Positions 26,148 through 34,562 of a stretch of 64,000 bases of DNA are shown here, one piece after another; position 1 is the stretch's first letter, and every line of letters starts with the position of its first letter. The notes under the pieces are model-generated. The model saw only the letters and a program-made list of their open reading frames with translations. It did not search any database and was not told where the DNA came from. This DNA comes from Dictyobacter arantiisoli (GTDB taxonomy: Bacteria; Chloroflexota; Ktedonobacteria; Ktedonobacterales; Ktedonobacteraceae), in the NCBI RefSeq assembly GCF_008326305.1, contig NZ_BIXY01000019.1, forward strand, positions 26,215 to 90,214. Direction: 5' to 3'. The position numbers and the translations under genes are program-made.

Positions 26148-27125
26148 TCATTCTTTCTTTAATGCTTCTAGCATTAGCCAGAAATAATCACAGGGTGGAT
26201 TCATGCCAATTACGGAAAAAGGAACTTCTGCTTTGTGGGTTTGCTCCAGGTAGCGCGTCACTGCAGGATTATGGGCATAGAAGAGATGAGCGCACTCAAA
26301 AGCGCTGTTCAAGGAACGAAAATGTACACACATTTCATCCTCGACTGGCAGAGAAACATACTGAAAACCATGAGCAGTAAACCATCCGTGATCCTCTGTA
26401 CGCGGCCAGATAACAATAATTGTTCCATCTGGTCGGGTGACACGTTTGAATTCAACCAGTCCTGGCTCACCACCCTGCTCATCCATGGCTGTAAAAGCAG
26501 AACATGAGATAGCGGTATCTACACTATGGTCAGCCAGGGGAAGACGATCAAAACGTCCTGTTGCCGCCACGATCTGTTGGGCAATCCCATGCTGCTGAAT
26601 CTTCTTCTGCAATAAGTGCAATAATCCCGGTGAAGGTTCAACCGCCTGAACCAGCGCGGCTCCATAGCGTATACATTCAAAAGAAGCTCTCCCGCTGCCC
26701 GCGCCAGCATCCAGTACGACTTTGCCGCGTAGCTGTGGCTCAAGCGATTGAAAGATCCCCTGATGCAAATGTTCTCCCTCGGTCAATTCTTCATAGAACT
26801 CGGGAGTTTTCCAATAGATCAGTTCCCAGAACAGTTTGTTGAGTACATGCTGACGGGCAACTTTGATCTGGCTCGACGAGAGCGGGCGCTGTACCTCTTG
26901 TTGGAAGAGACGCTGTTGCTCAGGTGGCAGGCTTTGCTGGACACGTCTCACCAGAGAAGGCGCAACGCCATGTAAACTCTGAGCAAGCAGTTTGCTTGTC
27001 TGTTCGACCTGACCAATGGAAAACATGCTATGCATTGTCTCGCGATCAAACACCTGCAAGTCTTCAATCTGAAATGGATTTTCAAACACGACATCAGATT
27101 GAGCAGATATATCACTATTAACCAT
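26148..27125 (-). CDS. Class I SAM-dependent methyltransferase
   Basis: 325 residues from ATG 27125 (GAGGAGAAGG upstream). A TTG two codons earlier is less likely. A helical N-terminal region (~1-130) precedes the Rossmann core: motif I KVVLDAGAGSGRASF, acidic loop VQAVEPSPG, motif II/III DHSVDTAISCSAF and VTRPDGTIIVIWPR. The fold is that of methyltransferase domain 11/25 proteins acting on small molecules. The substrate is unknown. Its start overlaps the 3' end of a 69-codon ORF by 8 bp (ATGGTTAA), suggesting translational coupling. Confidence 0.85.
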   Translation of the reverse strand: MVNSDISAQSDVVFENPFQIEDLQVFDRETMHSMFSIGQVEQTSKLLAQSLHGVAPSLVRRVQQSLPPEQQRLFQQEVQRPLSSSQIKVARQHVLNKLFWELIYWKTPEFYEELTEGEHLHQGIFQSLEPQLRGKVVLDAGAGSGRASFECIRYGAALVQAVEPSPGLLHLLQKKIQQHGIAQQIVAATGRFDRLPLADHSVDTAISCSAFTAMDEQGGEPGLVEFKRVTRPDGTIIVIWPRTEDHGWFTAHGFQYVSLPVEDEMCVHFRSLNSAFECAHLFYAHNPAVTRYLEQTHKAEVPFSVIGMNPPCDYFWLMLEALKKE

Positions 27126-27327
27126 CGGCAACCCTTCTCCTCGCTTGCATATACCTCTTACCTACGTCAACCTCCATATGTACCTCAACCGGGAGAGTAA
27201 AGGTATATGAAGGAAACAAAATGTCGCTGTCGGAACTATTGATAATGCTTATCTCTATTTCGTACGCCTTTTCTGAACAAAAAGTTTCTAGCACGACGAC
27301 CGTCCCTTTTTCATGGATAGAAGGCAT
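27118..27327 (-). CDS. Possible small ORF coupled to the methyltransferase, 69 residues
   Basis: The frame starts MPSIHEKGTVVVLETF and contains a run of strand-like segments (EIEISIINSSDSDILFPS, TFTLPVEVHMEVDV) before a basic end. Its stop overlaps the methyltransferase ATG by 8 bp, the same overlap architecture seen at two other gene pairs in this window (28514 and 39024). Against it, no ribosome site precedes the ATG and I recognise no family. It could be a true leader gene or chance. Confidence 0.35.
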   Translation of the reverse strand: MPSIHEKGTVVVLETFCSEKAYEIEISIINSSDSDILFPSYTFTLPVEVHMEVDVGKRYMQARRRVADG

Positions 27328-27335
27328 GTCAGTGA

Positions 27336-27355
27336 CACTAACTCGTCAGTTAGTG
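27336..27355. promoter_or_regulatory. Operator-like inverted repeat upstream of the 69-codon ORF
   Basis: CACTAAC and GTTAGTG separated by six bases, in the divergent space between the methyltransferase unit and the lipid kinase gene. The form suits a TetR or MarR-like dimer. No such regulator is in the window. Confidence 0.35.
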
Positions 27356-27510
27356 CGTGTTATACAATGAAGACTTGTGGCAGAAGTTCTATGGTACAAA
27401 TACTGTCAGAGAAGATTATAACTTATTCCTATTTCATATTCATATTCATCTATCACCACATGTTACGATACGCATAGTTCGCTAACTATGCATGAAGGAG
27501 TCGCTTCCTT

Positions 27511-28521
27511 ATGCAAACTGTACTCATTCTCAATCCGACTTCTGGTGAATCGGCTCTGGCAACGCACCATGAGGCACCAGAAACCAATGAAGAACGTATT
27601 CTCGCCGCATTGAGGGCTCATCAGATTGAGCCAACGGTTCTCTATACTACGGTCGAAGATCCAGGGAAGGAGATGGCCCATCAGGCAGCTCTGGATGGTG
27701 CTGAAATGGTTATCGCGGCAGGCGGTGATGGTACCCTTCATGCGGTAGCCAATGGCTTACTAAATACAAAATGCGCACTGGGAATTATTCCAATAGGGAC
27801 CATGAACAATATCGCATGTAGCCTTGCTATTCCAGATGATATTGAAAAAGCATGTGAGATTATCGTGAGGGGCACAACCAGCCGTATTGATGTTGGTTCA
27901 ATCAATGGACATATCTTTTTAGAGGTGGCAGGTATTGGATTAGAGGCCGCACTGTTTCCGGCTGCCGAGGAATTTAAGAGCAAAGGTATGCATTCAACCC
28001 TACACGGTATTGTGCAAGGATTACGCACGCTGATAACCTTTCAGCCGACCAATTTTACGATTACATTTGATGGCAAAAAACGCCGCCGTGTCCGTGCTAT
28101 CCAGATTAGTGTCTGCAACTCTCCTTATTATGGCGCACACTTTCGTTTTGCCCCCAATGCGGTCATGGATGATGGCTTATTAGATGTGCTCATCTATCGC
28201 AAATTCAGCAAGTTTGATTATATGTTGCATGCCCTCTCGATCAGTCAGGGGAGACGTGATCTGGCTCCCAGAATCAGTCGACGCAAAATAAAAACCATCC
28301 AGATTGAGGCAGAACCGCCCGTCGAGATTCATGCGGATGGTGAACAAAAGGGCACTACACCGGCAACCATCAGTATACAACCGGGAGTCCTGCAAGTACG
28401 TGTACCACAAAACACGGCCAAGGGCCCGAATATGTCTTCACCCACGCACAAGAAGAGAGCCATCTTCCAGGGTGCAGTCGAGAATGAACAGAATCAAGAG
28501 AAAGGTCCAGCGTATGTTTAA
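27511..28521 (+). CDS. Diacylglycerol kinase-family lipid kinase
   Basis: 336 residues with AAGGAG before the ATG. The catalytic domain has NPTSG near the N-terminus, the nucleotide-binding GGDGTLHAVANGL, and GTMNNIA (the usual GTxNxxA). The beta-sandwich C-terminal half has SVCNSPYYGAHFRFAP, DGLLDVLIYR and the EPPVEIHADGE signature of the DgkB/YegS type. It phosphorylates diacylglycerol or a related lipid at the membrane surface. The stop overlaps the start of the PAP2 phosphatase gene by 8 bp, which pairs a lipid kinase with a lipid phosphatase. Confidence 0.92.
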   Translation: MQTVLILNPTSGESALATHHEAPETNEERILAALRAHQIEPTVLYTTVEDPGKEMAHQAALDGAEMVIAAGGDGTLHAVANGLLNTKCALGIIPIGTMNNIACSLAIPDDIEKACEIIVRGTTSRIDVGSINGHIFLEVAGIGLEAALFPAAEEFKSKGMHSTLHGIVQGLRTLITFQPTNFTITFDGKKRRRVRAIQISVCNSPYYGAHFRFAPNAVMDDGLLDVLIYRKFSKFDYMLHALSISQGRRDLAPRISRRKIKTIQIEAEPPVEIHADGEQKGTTPATISIQPGVLQVRVPQNTAKGPNMSSPTHKKRAIFQGAVENEQNQEKGPAYV

Positions 28522-29455
28522 ACGATCACGTAAGTCTATACCGACCAACCTGGTTACCAATAAAAAAGCAATCGATCTCAGCCAGGTTGACCCGGGTGTG
28601 AAGAATACTAGCAGTCCCGTAGGTTTGCCCATCCCGCCGGTCAAGTTACCTGAAATAAATCCAGTCATGACTGAAGCGCAACGCGTTGCTGCCACCACCT
28701 CGGTTTCCGGACGGCGAGCCGTTTCACGTGGAACCATGTTTATGGCATTGTACCTGTGGATGCTCTCGGGAGCCGTGATCTTATCCCTCATCGCACGCCG
28801 GACACAGTTTTTCCCGGGTGATATGTCCATCACAGCGCGGCTTCAGAAAAATCGTCAGCCCTGGCTACGCCGCTTCTTTTTTGGCGTCTCAGAGATTGGT
28901 TTTGTCCAATATGCCATTCCTCAAACACTTGGCGTGGCGGGCATCTTCTGGGCTCTGCGTTTCCGCCTTGAGGCGCTCTTTATTCTTTTAACTTCATCAG
29001 CCACATTACTCAATGTGATTGTGAAACGGGTTATCAAACGCCCACGTCCCACCAACAATCTGGTTACCGTCGTAAAAGTAATTAACGAGCCCAGCTTTCC
29101 CAGCGGTCATGTCATGTACTATACCAATTTTTATGGGTTACTCATCTATCTCCTGGCGACAAACTGGCGTTCTGGCCGTATTCGTAATTTTCTGATTGGC
29201 ATCTGTGCCACCCTGATCGCCTGTATTGGACCCTCACGCGTCTATCTGGGCGCGCACTGGCCCAGCGATGTTGCGGCAGGTTACATCTATGGAGGACTCT
29301 GGTTTAGCGGTGTTATGGCCCTCTATCTGCGCGTCAAAGCCTGGCTCCATCCTGCTAAAGCAGCGAAAGGCGTATTATCCAATGCCATTAAGCCCCTTCA
29401 ACAACCCGGGGATGAGGAGGAAAAAGATGCAGCCGATACAGATGCACAGCAGTAA
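28514..29455 (+). CDS. PAP2-family membrane phosphatase
   Basis: 313 residues from ATG 28514, with AAAGG upstream and the ATGTTTAA overlap with the kinase. In-frame ATGs at 28484 and 28304 lie deep inside the kinase gene. The three phosphatase motifs are intact: KRVIKRPRP, PSFPSGH, and SRVYLGAHWPSDV. About six membrane helices. It dephosphorylates phosphatidate, undecaprenyl diphosphate or a similar lipid on the outer face. The coupling with a diacylglycerol kinase suggests a lipid recycling pair, an inference from order. Confidence 0.93.
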   Translation: MFKRSRKSIPTNLVTNKKAIDLSQVDPGVKNTSSPVGLPIPPVKLPEINPVMTEAQRVAATTSVSGRRAVSRGTMFMALYLWMLSGAVILSLIARRTQFFPGDMSITARLQKNRQPWLRRFFFGVSEIGFVQYAIPQTLGVAGIFWALRFRLEALFILLTSSATLLNVIVKRVIKRPRPTNNLVTVVKVINEPSFPSGHVMYYTNFYGLLIYLLATNWRSGRIRNFLIGICATLIACIGPSRVYLGAHWPSDVAAGYIYGGLWFSGVMALYLRVKAWLHPAKAAKGVLSNAIKPLQQPGDEEEKDAADTDAQQ

Positions 29456-29466
29456 ATACACCTCAC

Positions 29467-29725
29467 ATGAGTTATCCCAAACTTTTGAAACAAACGTTCG
29501 CTACAATGGGAGTGCAGAGGGCGAAGCCTTCTGCCGGGGTGTGGGGTGTCCCCACATACTTCTTTTCCTCTTTTTGCACGCCGCCTGCGGCGGCGCGAGG
29601 AAAAAGAAAAAGGACAGGGGACACCCCTGTAACCCCGGCAAGGGGCTAGCCGCCCCTTGCAACCCCGCTTGTAGAGCGGATTGAAGTCGATCGAACATTT
29701 GTTCGAAAAATTCGGGATAACTCAT
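29467..29725 (+). mobile_element. Family B palindromic element, copy B1 (259 bp)
   Basis: Terminal inverted repeats of about 35 bp: ATGAGTTATCCC at 29467 inverted as GGGATAACTCAT ending at 29725, with similarity continuing inward (TTCGAACAAATGTTCG). Inside are three GC-rich hairpins, including GGGTGTCCCCACA/GGGGACACCCC and GGCAAGGGG/CCCCTTGC. A second copy lies inverted at 50179. It fills the convergent space between PAP2 and DUF427. No transposase. Confidence 0.8.
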
Positions 29726-29757
29726 GAACTCTCTACATAGGACAGGCTAGAGCAGGG

Positions 29758-30042
29758 TCAGGCATCCACGGTTACACCATGCCAGAAAGCCACATAATCC
29801 TTGATCTCTTTGGCGGCATCTTTCGGCTCTGGGTAATACCAGGCAGCATCTTTATTGACTTTGCCATCTACTTCAATGCTGTAATAGCTGGCTAACCCCT
29901 TCCAGGGACAGGTGCTATGGGTCTCACTTGGCTTGAAGTATTCACGTTGCACAGCATCTGGCGGAAAGTACTGATTGTTCTCAATAACGATACAATGATC
30001 ACTTTCAGCCAGTGTGACACCATTCCAGGTCGCTTTTGGCAT
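29758..30042 (-). CDS. DUF427 domain protein
   Basis: 94 residues with AAGGAG before the ATG. It carries the DUF427 signature: ATWNGVTLAESD, a variable middle with YFPPDAV, the STCPWKGLASYYSI block and WYYPEPKDAAKEIKDYVAFW. The family is a small single-domain beta fold, common in bacteria and fungi, of unknown biochemical role. It stands alone between a family B element and the Ser/Thr kinase gene. Confidence 0.92.
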   Translation of the reverse strand: MPKATWNGVTLAESDHCIVIENNQYFPPDAVQREYFKPSETHSTCPWKGLASYYSIEVDGKVNKDAAWYYPEPKDAAKEIKDYVAFWHGVTVDA

Positions 30043-30227
30043 AAGAAAAAATCTCCTTATTGCATACGATCTACCATATTGCAGAATAGAAACTTATCTT
30101 CAATCTTGTTACGAATGAAGATATTAATAGTGTACGACAAAATAATGGGTTCTGCCGCAAAGACGCAGAGCTACGCAAAAATGGGTATCGCCTTCACAAT
30201 CCCAGGCGGCCCTGAAGATATTGAGGC

Positions 30228-31421
30228 TCAGGGCCGGGCCAGAATACGCCGGGAAAGGTTGTTTACGCCCGACCAGATACGGCGCAAGGGAGAGCGTGAA
30301 TGAGGAAAATAGGGCGGTGTGTGGACTGCAGAAGGCGGATGTGGGATCGCTGGTGGCAAATTTGAAGGAACCTGCGGGTTAGAGATAGATAGCTGTACAC
30401 TGGCTGGTCGTAACACCAGGGGACGCTTGGAGGTTTGAGCCATATAATGCACGCGTCCCATAGCGATACGTTGCAACTCGCGCTGAATATTGCCCATATT
30501 GACCGGTCGCTTTTTAGGGTCCATCTCTACCATACAATGAATCAGGATACTTAACTGTGGATATTCTGGCAGGTCAAGCTCTTGATAGCGGAAGGGATGT
30601 TGTGAAGGATCAATACCAGTCAATAAATGGTGGAGTAACGCACCCAGGCTATATACATCGGACTGAGGCGTGGTCTGCATGCGACCATACTGCTCAGGGG
30701 CCGCATAGCCCGGTGAACCAAGAATGAAGGTGTCTTTACGTTGTCCAGGCTTAAAATGACGGGCAATGCCAAAATCAATCAGATAAATCTGTCCTTCGGG
30801 CGTACGCATAATATTGGATGGCTTGAGATCACGGAAAATAATCGAGGGCTTGCGGGTATGGAGAAAACTAAGGACGGCAGCCAGTTGAATCCCAATTTGC
30901 AGGACCTTTTCGATGGGAAGAGATCCGCCACGTTGCCTGGTATAGCTCTCCAGCGTTTCTCCATCTATATAGCTCATGACAAGATACCAGTTGCCCTGCT
31001 CCGAAAAATAATCATAAATACTTGGCAGATTGGGATGGGTCAGGGTCGCCAGCAAGGTTGCCTCCCGCTTAAAACCCTCAATCGCGTCCAGCAACTCCTG
31101 TGCATTCAGTCCTTGCTGGATCATTTCTTTGACTGCGACACGGCGCTCCATAAATTCAGTGTCAACTGCTGCATAAACCTCACCATAACCACCCTGACCT
31201 ACTCGCCGTACAATTTTATAACGCTGCTTGAGCAGTTGATCGATTTGCACCCGCTGTGTGAGTACCGCCCCTTGCGGCTCTGCCACGGCTACGGCGGGAG
31301 AAGATGACGCTCCCAGCGACACCAGCCCACTGATAGCATGTCCACAAAAGCGACAGAAGTTTGCATATCCCGGATTAGCGCATCCACACTGATTACAGAA
31401 CAGGTCCTGGTCCCTCCCCAT
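30228..31421 (-). CDS. Ser/Thr protein kinase with N-terminal zinc ribbon
   Basis: 397 residues from ATG 31421, with AAGGAGC upstream; the frame extends 14 codons further without a site. Residues 9-26 are a double CxxC zinc ribbon (CNQCG, CRFCG). The Hanks-type kinase domain (~75-330) has the P-loop VGQGGYGEVYAAVD, VAVKEM with the ATP lysine, catalytic loop FRDLKPSN, DFG as DFGIARHF, and the activation segment GSPGYAAPEQY. A proline-rich tail follows, and no transmembrane helix is present, so it is cytoplasmic. HRD is FRD here, a common tolerated change. Substrates are unknown. Confidence 0.94.
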   Translation of the reverse strand: MGRDQDLFCNQCGCANPGYANFCRFCGHAISGLVSLGASSSPAVAVAEPQGAVLTQRVQIDQLLKQRYKIVRRVGQGGYGEVYAAVDTEFMERRVAVKEMIQQGLNAQELLDAIEGFKREATLLATLTHPNLPSIYDYFSEQGNWYLVMSYIDGETLESYTRQRGGSLPIEKVLQIGIQLAAVLSFLHTRKPSIIFRDLKPSNIMRTPEGQIYLIDFGIARHFKPGQRKDTFILGSPGYAAPEQYGRMQTTPQSDVYSLGALLHHLLTGIDPSQHPFRYQELDLPEYPQLSILIHCMVEMDPKKRPVNMGNIQRELQRIAMGRVHYMAQTSKRPLVLRPASVQLSISNPQVPSNLPPAIPHPPSAVHTPPYFPHSRSPLRRIWSGVNNLSRRILARP

Positions 31422-31624
31422 GACAAGCTCCTTACGATTCTTTCCATACAATTTTTGATACATAAATAAAGAGAGCGTATGACAAAAAAATATCTGTACA
31501 GTAAAATAGGTATTCTACGCAATGCTACTCTCATAATAAATTAATTCTAATAAAATTACTATGATCTACCTCACATTTATTCTTTATATCTGGTCAAATG
31601 CTGACTGTTCTCGCGATGCTTCTC

Positions 31625-31671
31625 TTGACTTCTTTATAAAATCCTCGCTATAATCAAGTCAGAACTGACTT
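31625..31671 (+). promoter_or_regulatory. Promoter and operator of the padR operon
   Basis: TTGACT at 31625-31630, an 18-bp spacer and TATAAT at 31649-31654. The repeat AAGTCAG-AA-CTGACTT at 31656-31671 starts 2 bp after the -10 box, covering the transcription start. It is well placed for repression by the gene's own product. Confidence 0.7.
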
Positions 31672-31690
31672 AAACGGCGGTGGCCCTGAC

Positions 31691-32290
31691 ATGTATAAAC
31701 AAATTATGTTGCTCGGTATCCTTCTCGAAAAACCTCTCTATGGTCAGCAAATTCGCGAGGTTATCGAAACGCATCATGATCTCTTCGCCAATCATATCAA
31801 AAAACCGACTATCTATTATCAGCTTGAACGGCTGGTAGCGGATGGTTATCTTGAGATGCGCCGTGAGCCGGTTGAAGCTCCGGGTCCCGGAGCGGCACAT
31901 GAAGATCGTGCGCTACGCGAGCGAGATCTCTATTATGTCACAGAGGCAGGAAAAAGTCATTTTACGACCCTGCTCCGCGCCATGATCAGCGAGTTTAGCC
32001 CCGGTTTCAGTGAAGTCGATGTCTGCCTCTATTTTTTACATCATCTCAGTGCGCAAGAGGCTTGCACATTACTCAATAGCCGTCTACAGTTAATCATGAC
32101 CTGTCGTACAAGCGTGGCCCGTCAAATGGATACCGCGTATCCAACAGATGCCGCCCATCAGCTTGTCACGGCTCATAAACTGCTGCTCCTCGATGCTGAG
32201 ATCCAATGGCTTCGGTCAGCCATTGCCTGCATCGGTACGGGATCGCTGACAGCTATCCCGGATCAGCCGCCGGAGCAACCAGTTGTATAA
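31691..32290 (+). CDS. PadR-family transcriptional regulator
   Basis: 199 residues. The winged helix is at 1-85 (MLLGILLEKPLYGQQIREVI, KKPTIYYQLERLVADGYLEM, and a long wing with GAAHEDRALRERDLYYVTEA). The C-terminal part is a helical dimerisation region with a cysteine in EACTLL, of Vir_act_alpha_C type. The family represses its own operon and often a membrane or efflux gene next to it. Here the next gene is a small membrane protein 50 bp downstream, and a palindrome covers the start site. The ligand is unknown. Confidence 0.92.
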   Translation: MYKQIMLLGILLEKPLYGQQIREVIETHHDLFANHIKKPTIYYQLERLVADGYLEMRREPVEAPGPGAAHEDRALRERDLYYVTEAGKSHFTTLLRAMISEFSPGFSEVDVCLYFLHHLSAQEACTLLNSRLQLIMTCRTSVARQMDTAYPTDAAHQLVTAHKLLLLDAEIQWLRSAIACIGTGSLTAIPDQPPEQPVV

Positions 32291-32340
32291 GTTGATAGAG
32301 AAAACTATACTTTTTCATTCGTAGGTTAAGGAGAAAAAAC

Positions 32341-32736
32341 ATGATCGTTCGTATTGGTATCATGGCACTACGCGCCTGCGTCGTGCTCGCACTTATTTTA
32401 GGTATTTTACTCTGGATCAATGCTGTTCCTGGTGGCATCGTTATGGTTCATATGCTACTGGGTATTCTGGCCGTCGTTGCATTATGGATGCTGGCCTATG
32501 GTATTGCGACCGCCCCCAAAGGGCGTAACATTGGTTTAGCCATTGGAGCCTTTGTAATGGGTCTGTTGCTGCCAATCATCGGCCTGGGCCAATTAAGCTG
32601 GCTCTACCTTGGTGCCTCAACCCATATCGTGATCCAGATTGTGCATCTGCTGGTCGGTCTCCTGGCGATTGGCGTCGGCGAGATGATTGCGGGACGCTAC
32701 AAACGCCTGAATAAAGCAGAAAAACAACTTGCCTGA
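32341..32736 (+). CDS. Four-helix membrane protein, likely PadR target
   Basis: 131 residues with TTAAGGAG before the ATG. Four hydrophobic helices: VVLALILGILLWINAV, MLLGILAVVALWMLAYGIA, GLAIGAFVMGLLLPIIGLG and HIVIQIVHLLVGLLAIGVGE, with a basic C-terminal tail. It has no recognised motif, and resembles small four-helix proteins with haem or drug-binding suggestions but no evidence of either. It is co-transcribed with the PadR regulator (50-bp gap) and followed by a terminator. Confidence 0.7.
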   Translation: MIVRIGIMALRACVVLALILGILLWINAVPGGIVMVHMLLGILAVVALWMLAYGIATAPKGRNIGLAIGAFVMGLLLPIIGLGQLSWLYLGASTHIVIQIVHLLVGLLAIGVGEMIAGRYKRLNKAEKQLA

Positions 32737-32786
32737 GCAGGCAACTTGGCGGCAAGCATACAGCCGTTGGACATCTCCGTTTTGTC

Positions 32787-32820
32787 AAACCCGGACCTGG
32801 ATTATCAGGTCCGGGTTTAT
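32787..32820 (+). terminator. Terminator of the padR operon
   Basis: AAACCCGGACCTG and CAGGTCCGGGTTT arms, 13 bp perfect, then TATTATT. Confidence 0.85.
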
Positions 32821-32928
32821 TATTGTTCGGCTATTGCCGAACGGCCGCGAATATGTTTTAATGAAGGTATTCTTTTCGCCGCTAGCAACAATATATGTAA
32901 ACACAGCAGCGTCAGCAAAGGAGCTAAT

Positions 32929-33441
32929 GTGAGCCAGCAGGAACCGCGTCACTATCTGGCTGTCTATCCAGGCAGCTTTGACCCACCTACAAATGGACAT
33001 CTGGACATCGCACGCCGTGGAGCTCGGCTGTTCGATCAACTTATCGTAGCGGTGTATGCATTCCCGGCAAAAAATGTGCTTTTCTCAGTGGACGAGCGTG
33101 TAGCACTCTGGCAAGAAGTGATTGCAGAAGAAGGTTTACAGAATGTACGCGTCGAAAAATTTACTGGTCTCGCCATCAAATATGTACGCGCAGTAGGCGG
33201 ACAGGCTATTATCAAGGGGCTGCGCTCTCCCAATGACTTCGGGACAGAATTTCAACAGGGGCTGATGAACCGGAAACTGGCCCCTGAAATAGAAACCGTC
33301 TGTTTACTTACCAATCTTGAGCATTTGTTTGTCAGCTCTTCCTTATTAAAGGAGGTCGCGGGCCTGGGTGGCGATGTCACAGATATGTTGCCAGCCACTG
33401 TTATACGCGCCTTGCAACAAAAACAAACGGGAAAGAATTAA
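32929..33441 (+). CDS. coaD: Phosphopantetheine adenylyltransferase
   Basis: 170 residues from a GTG at 32929 with AAAGGAG at 32918-32924. A longer frame from 32746 overlaps the previous terminator and is not used. The nucleotidyltransferase signature GSFDPPTNGHLDI (TxGH motif at 21-24), VRAVGGQAIIKGLRSPNDF and the end SSSLLKEVAGLGGDVTDMLP are typical. It makes dephospho-CoA from 4'-phosphopantetheine and ATP, the penultimate step of CoA synthesis. In Chloroflexota, coaD is often followed by the coiled-coil gene and DUF177-rpmF, as here. Confidence 0.96.
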   Translation: MSQQEPRHYLAVYPGSFDPPTNGHLDIARRGARLFDQLIVAVYAFPAKNVLFSVDERVALWQEVIAEEGLQNVRVEKFTGLAIKYVRAVGGQAIIKGLRSPNDFGTEFQQGLMNRKLAPEIETVCLLTNLEHLFVSSSLLKEVAGLGGDVTDMLPATVIRALQQKQTGKN

Positions 33442-33489
33442 AGCCAGAATTGCAACACAACAGACACACTGATCGTATGTATGCATAGG

Positions 33490-33528
33490 AATTCCAACAC
33501 ATGTGGAATTGTTAAGGACTGCGAGCCC
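33490..33528 (+). other. Two short hairpins between coaD and the coiled-coil gene
   Basis: AATTCCA/TGGAATT (33490-33510) and TTAAGG/CCTTAA (33512-33531, approximate). There is no T-run, so these may be leader structures rather than terminators. No RNA family is recognised. Confidence 0.3.
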
Positions 33529-33632
33529 TTAAGCTGAGGTGTGGAATCGCATCCCTTTACCAATCAGCTTGCGTAAACATAAGTTGATACCTGAGGGAGA
33601 CACAACGGCAAGGGAAGGAGGCAAGGCACAGT

Positions 33633-34271
33633 ATGGATATTCTCTATCTAGTTGATCGCCTGGAGAACCTTGTCGCCAGTAGTAAACGGATGCCTTTAGT
33701 CAACCAGATTATCCTCAAAGAGGCCGATATTCTGACGATTATCGAACAATTGCGAACCTCGGTTCCCGCTGAAATCAAACAAGCCCGACGCGTTATTCAG
33801 GAAAAGGATCGCATTATCGCTCAGGCTCAATCAGAGGCCTCGATGCTGCTAACTCGTGCCAGAGAAGAGACGGACAGGGCATTAGGACGCGAAGGTCTGC
33901 TGAAGACCGCCGAGGATCGCTCACAAGATATCTTGCGACGTGCCAATGATCAGGCTCAAACTATTGTCAGACGTGCGGAAACCCATACGGAACAGATGCA
34001 GATTGAAGCGGATACCTATGCCTCTGAAACATTACGTAATTTACGCGAACATCTCTTAAATGTTGAGATGGAGATTGAGCGTACGGTCATGAGTATAGAA
34101 CGCGGCCTGGAAAGCCTGGATGGCCGTCCCGAAGAGGAAAGTTCAACTGCCATGGAACCCGCAGATGAACAAGAGGCGGATGATGACAGTGACGCCCTCC
34201 CATCCCGCTCGCTGCCACGCCGAGCTTCTCTCGCAGCAGATACGATGGGTGGACCGAATTATCCCGCCTGA
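33633..34271 (+). CDS. Coiled-coil protein (DivIVA- or ATP-synthase-B-like)
   Basis: 212 residues with AAGGAGG before the ATG. It begins MDILYLVDRLENLVASSKRM with a short hydrophobic head. From ~55 to ~165 is a continuous heptad pattern (IQEKDRIIAQAQSEASMLLT, REGLLKTAEDRSQDILRRAN), then an acidic, low-complexity tail (EEESSTAMEPADEQEADDDS). Homologues in this position between coaD and DUF177 are common in Chloroflexota and are usually annotated only as ATPase-like or hypothetical. A structural role near the envelope is a guess. Confidence 0.75.
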   Translation: MDILYLVDRLENLVASSKRMPLVNQIILKEADILTIIEQLRTSVPAEIKQARRVIQEKDRIIAQAQSEASMLLTRAREETDRALGREGLLKTAEDRSQDILRRANDQAQTIVRRAETHTEQMQIEADTYASETLRNLREHLLNVEMEIERTVMSIERGLESLDGRPEEESSTAMEPADEQEADDDSDALPSRSLPRRASLAADTMGGPNYPA

Positions 34272-34426
34272 ACGTGTTATGATTTGAGAAGCGCGCAAGG
34301 TGATAGCGCGCATTGCTAACGACTTGTCCAAAAAAAGGATACACTGGCAGGTTCTGAAAAAATCCTCCCTCTACTACTCTCCTGAGCGCATCTGAGATAT
34401 GAGGCGCGACGCATTAGAAAGAGGAC

Positions 34427-34455
34427 TTGACACCCTCACATGCCTTGTCTATAAT
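34427..34455 (+). promoter_or_regulatory. Consensus promoter of the DUF177-rpmF-fabD cluster
   Basis: TTGACA at 34427-34432, a 17-bp spacer and TATAAT at 34450-34455, both boxes exact. The transcript would have a ~100-nt leader before the DUF177 gene. Confidence 0.8.
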
Positions 34456-34562
34456 GATCAAGCGCCAGAGAAGAGTAGGGAGCACATCACCTTGCGCAAA
34501 AACGTATCTATCAGCAAGAGTTCTCAATTCTGTTTAGATCTCTCTGGAAAGGAATAAATTCC

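Noticed and set aside
29226..29684. 152-codon frame overlapping the PAP2 gene end and element B1
   Set aside because: An out-of-frame shadow that continues into a non-coding palindromic element.
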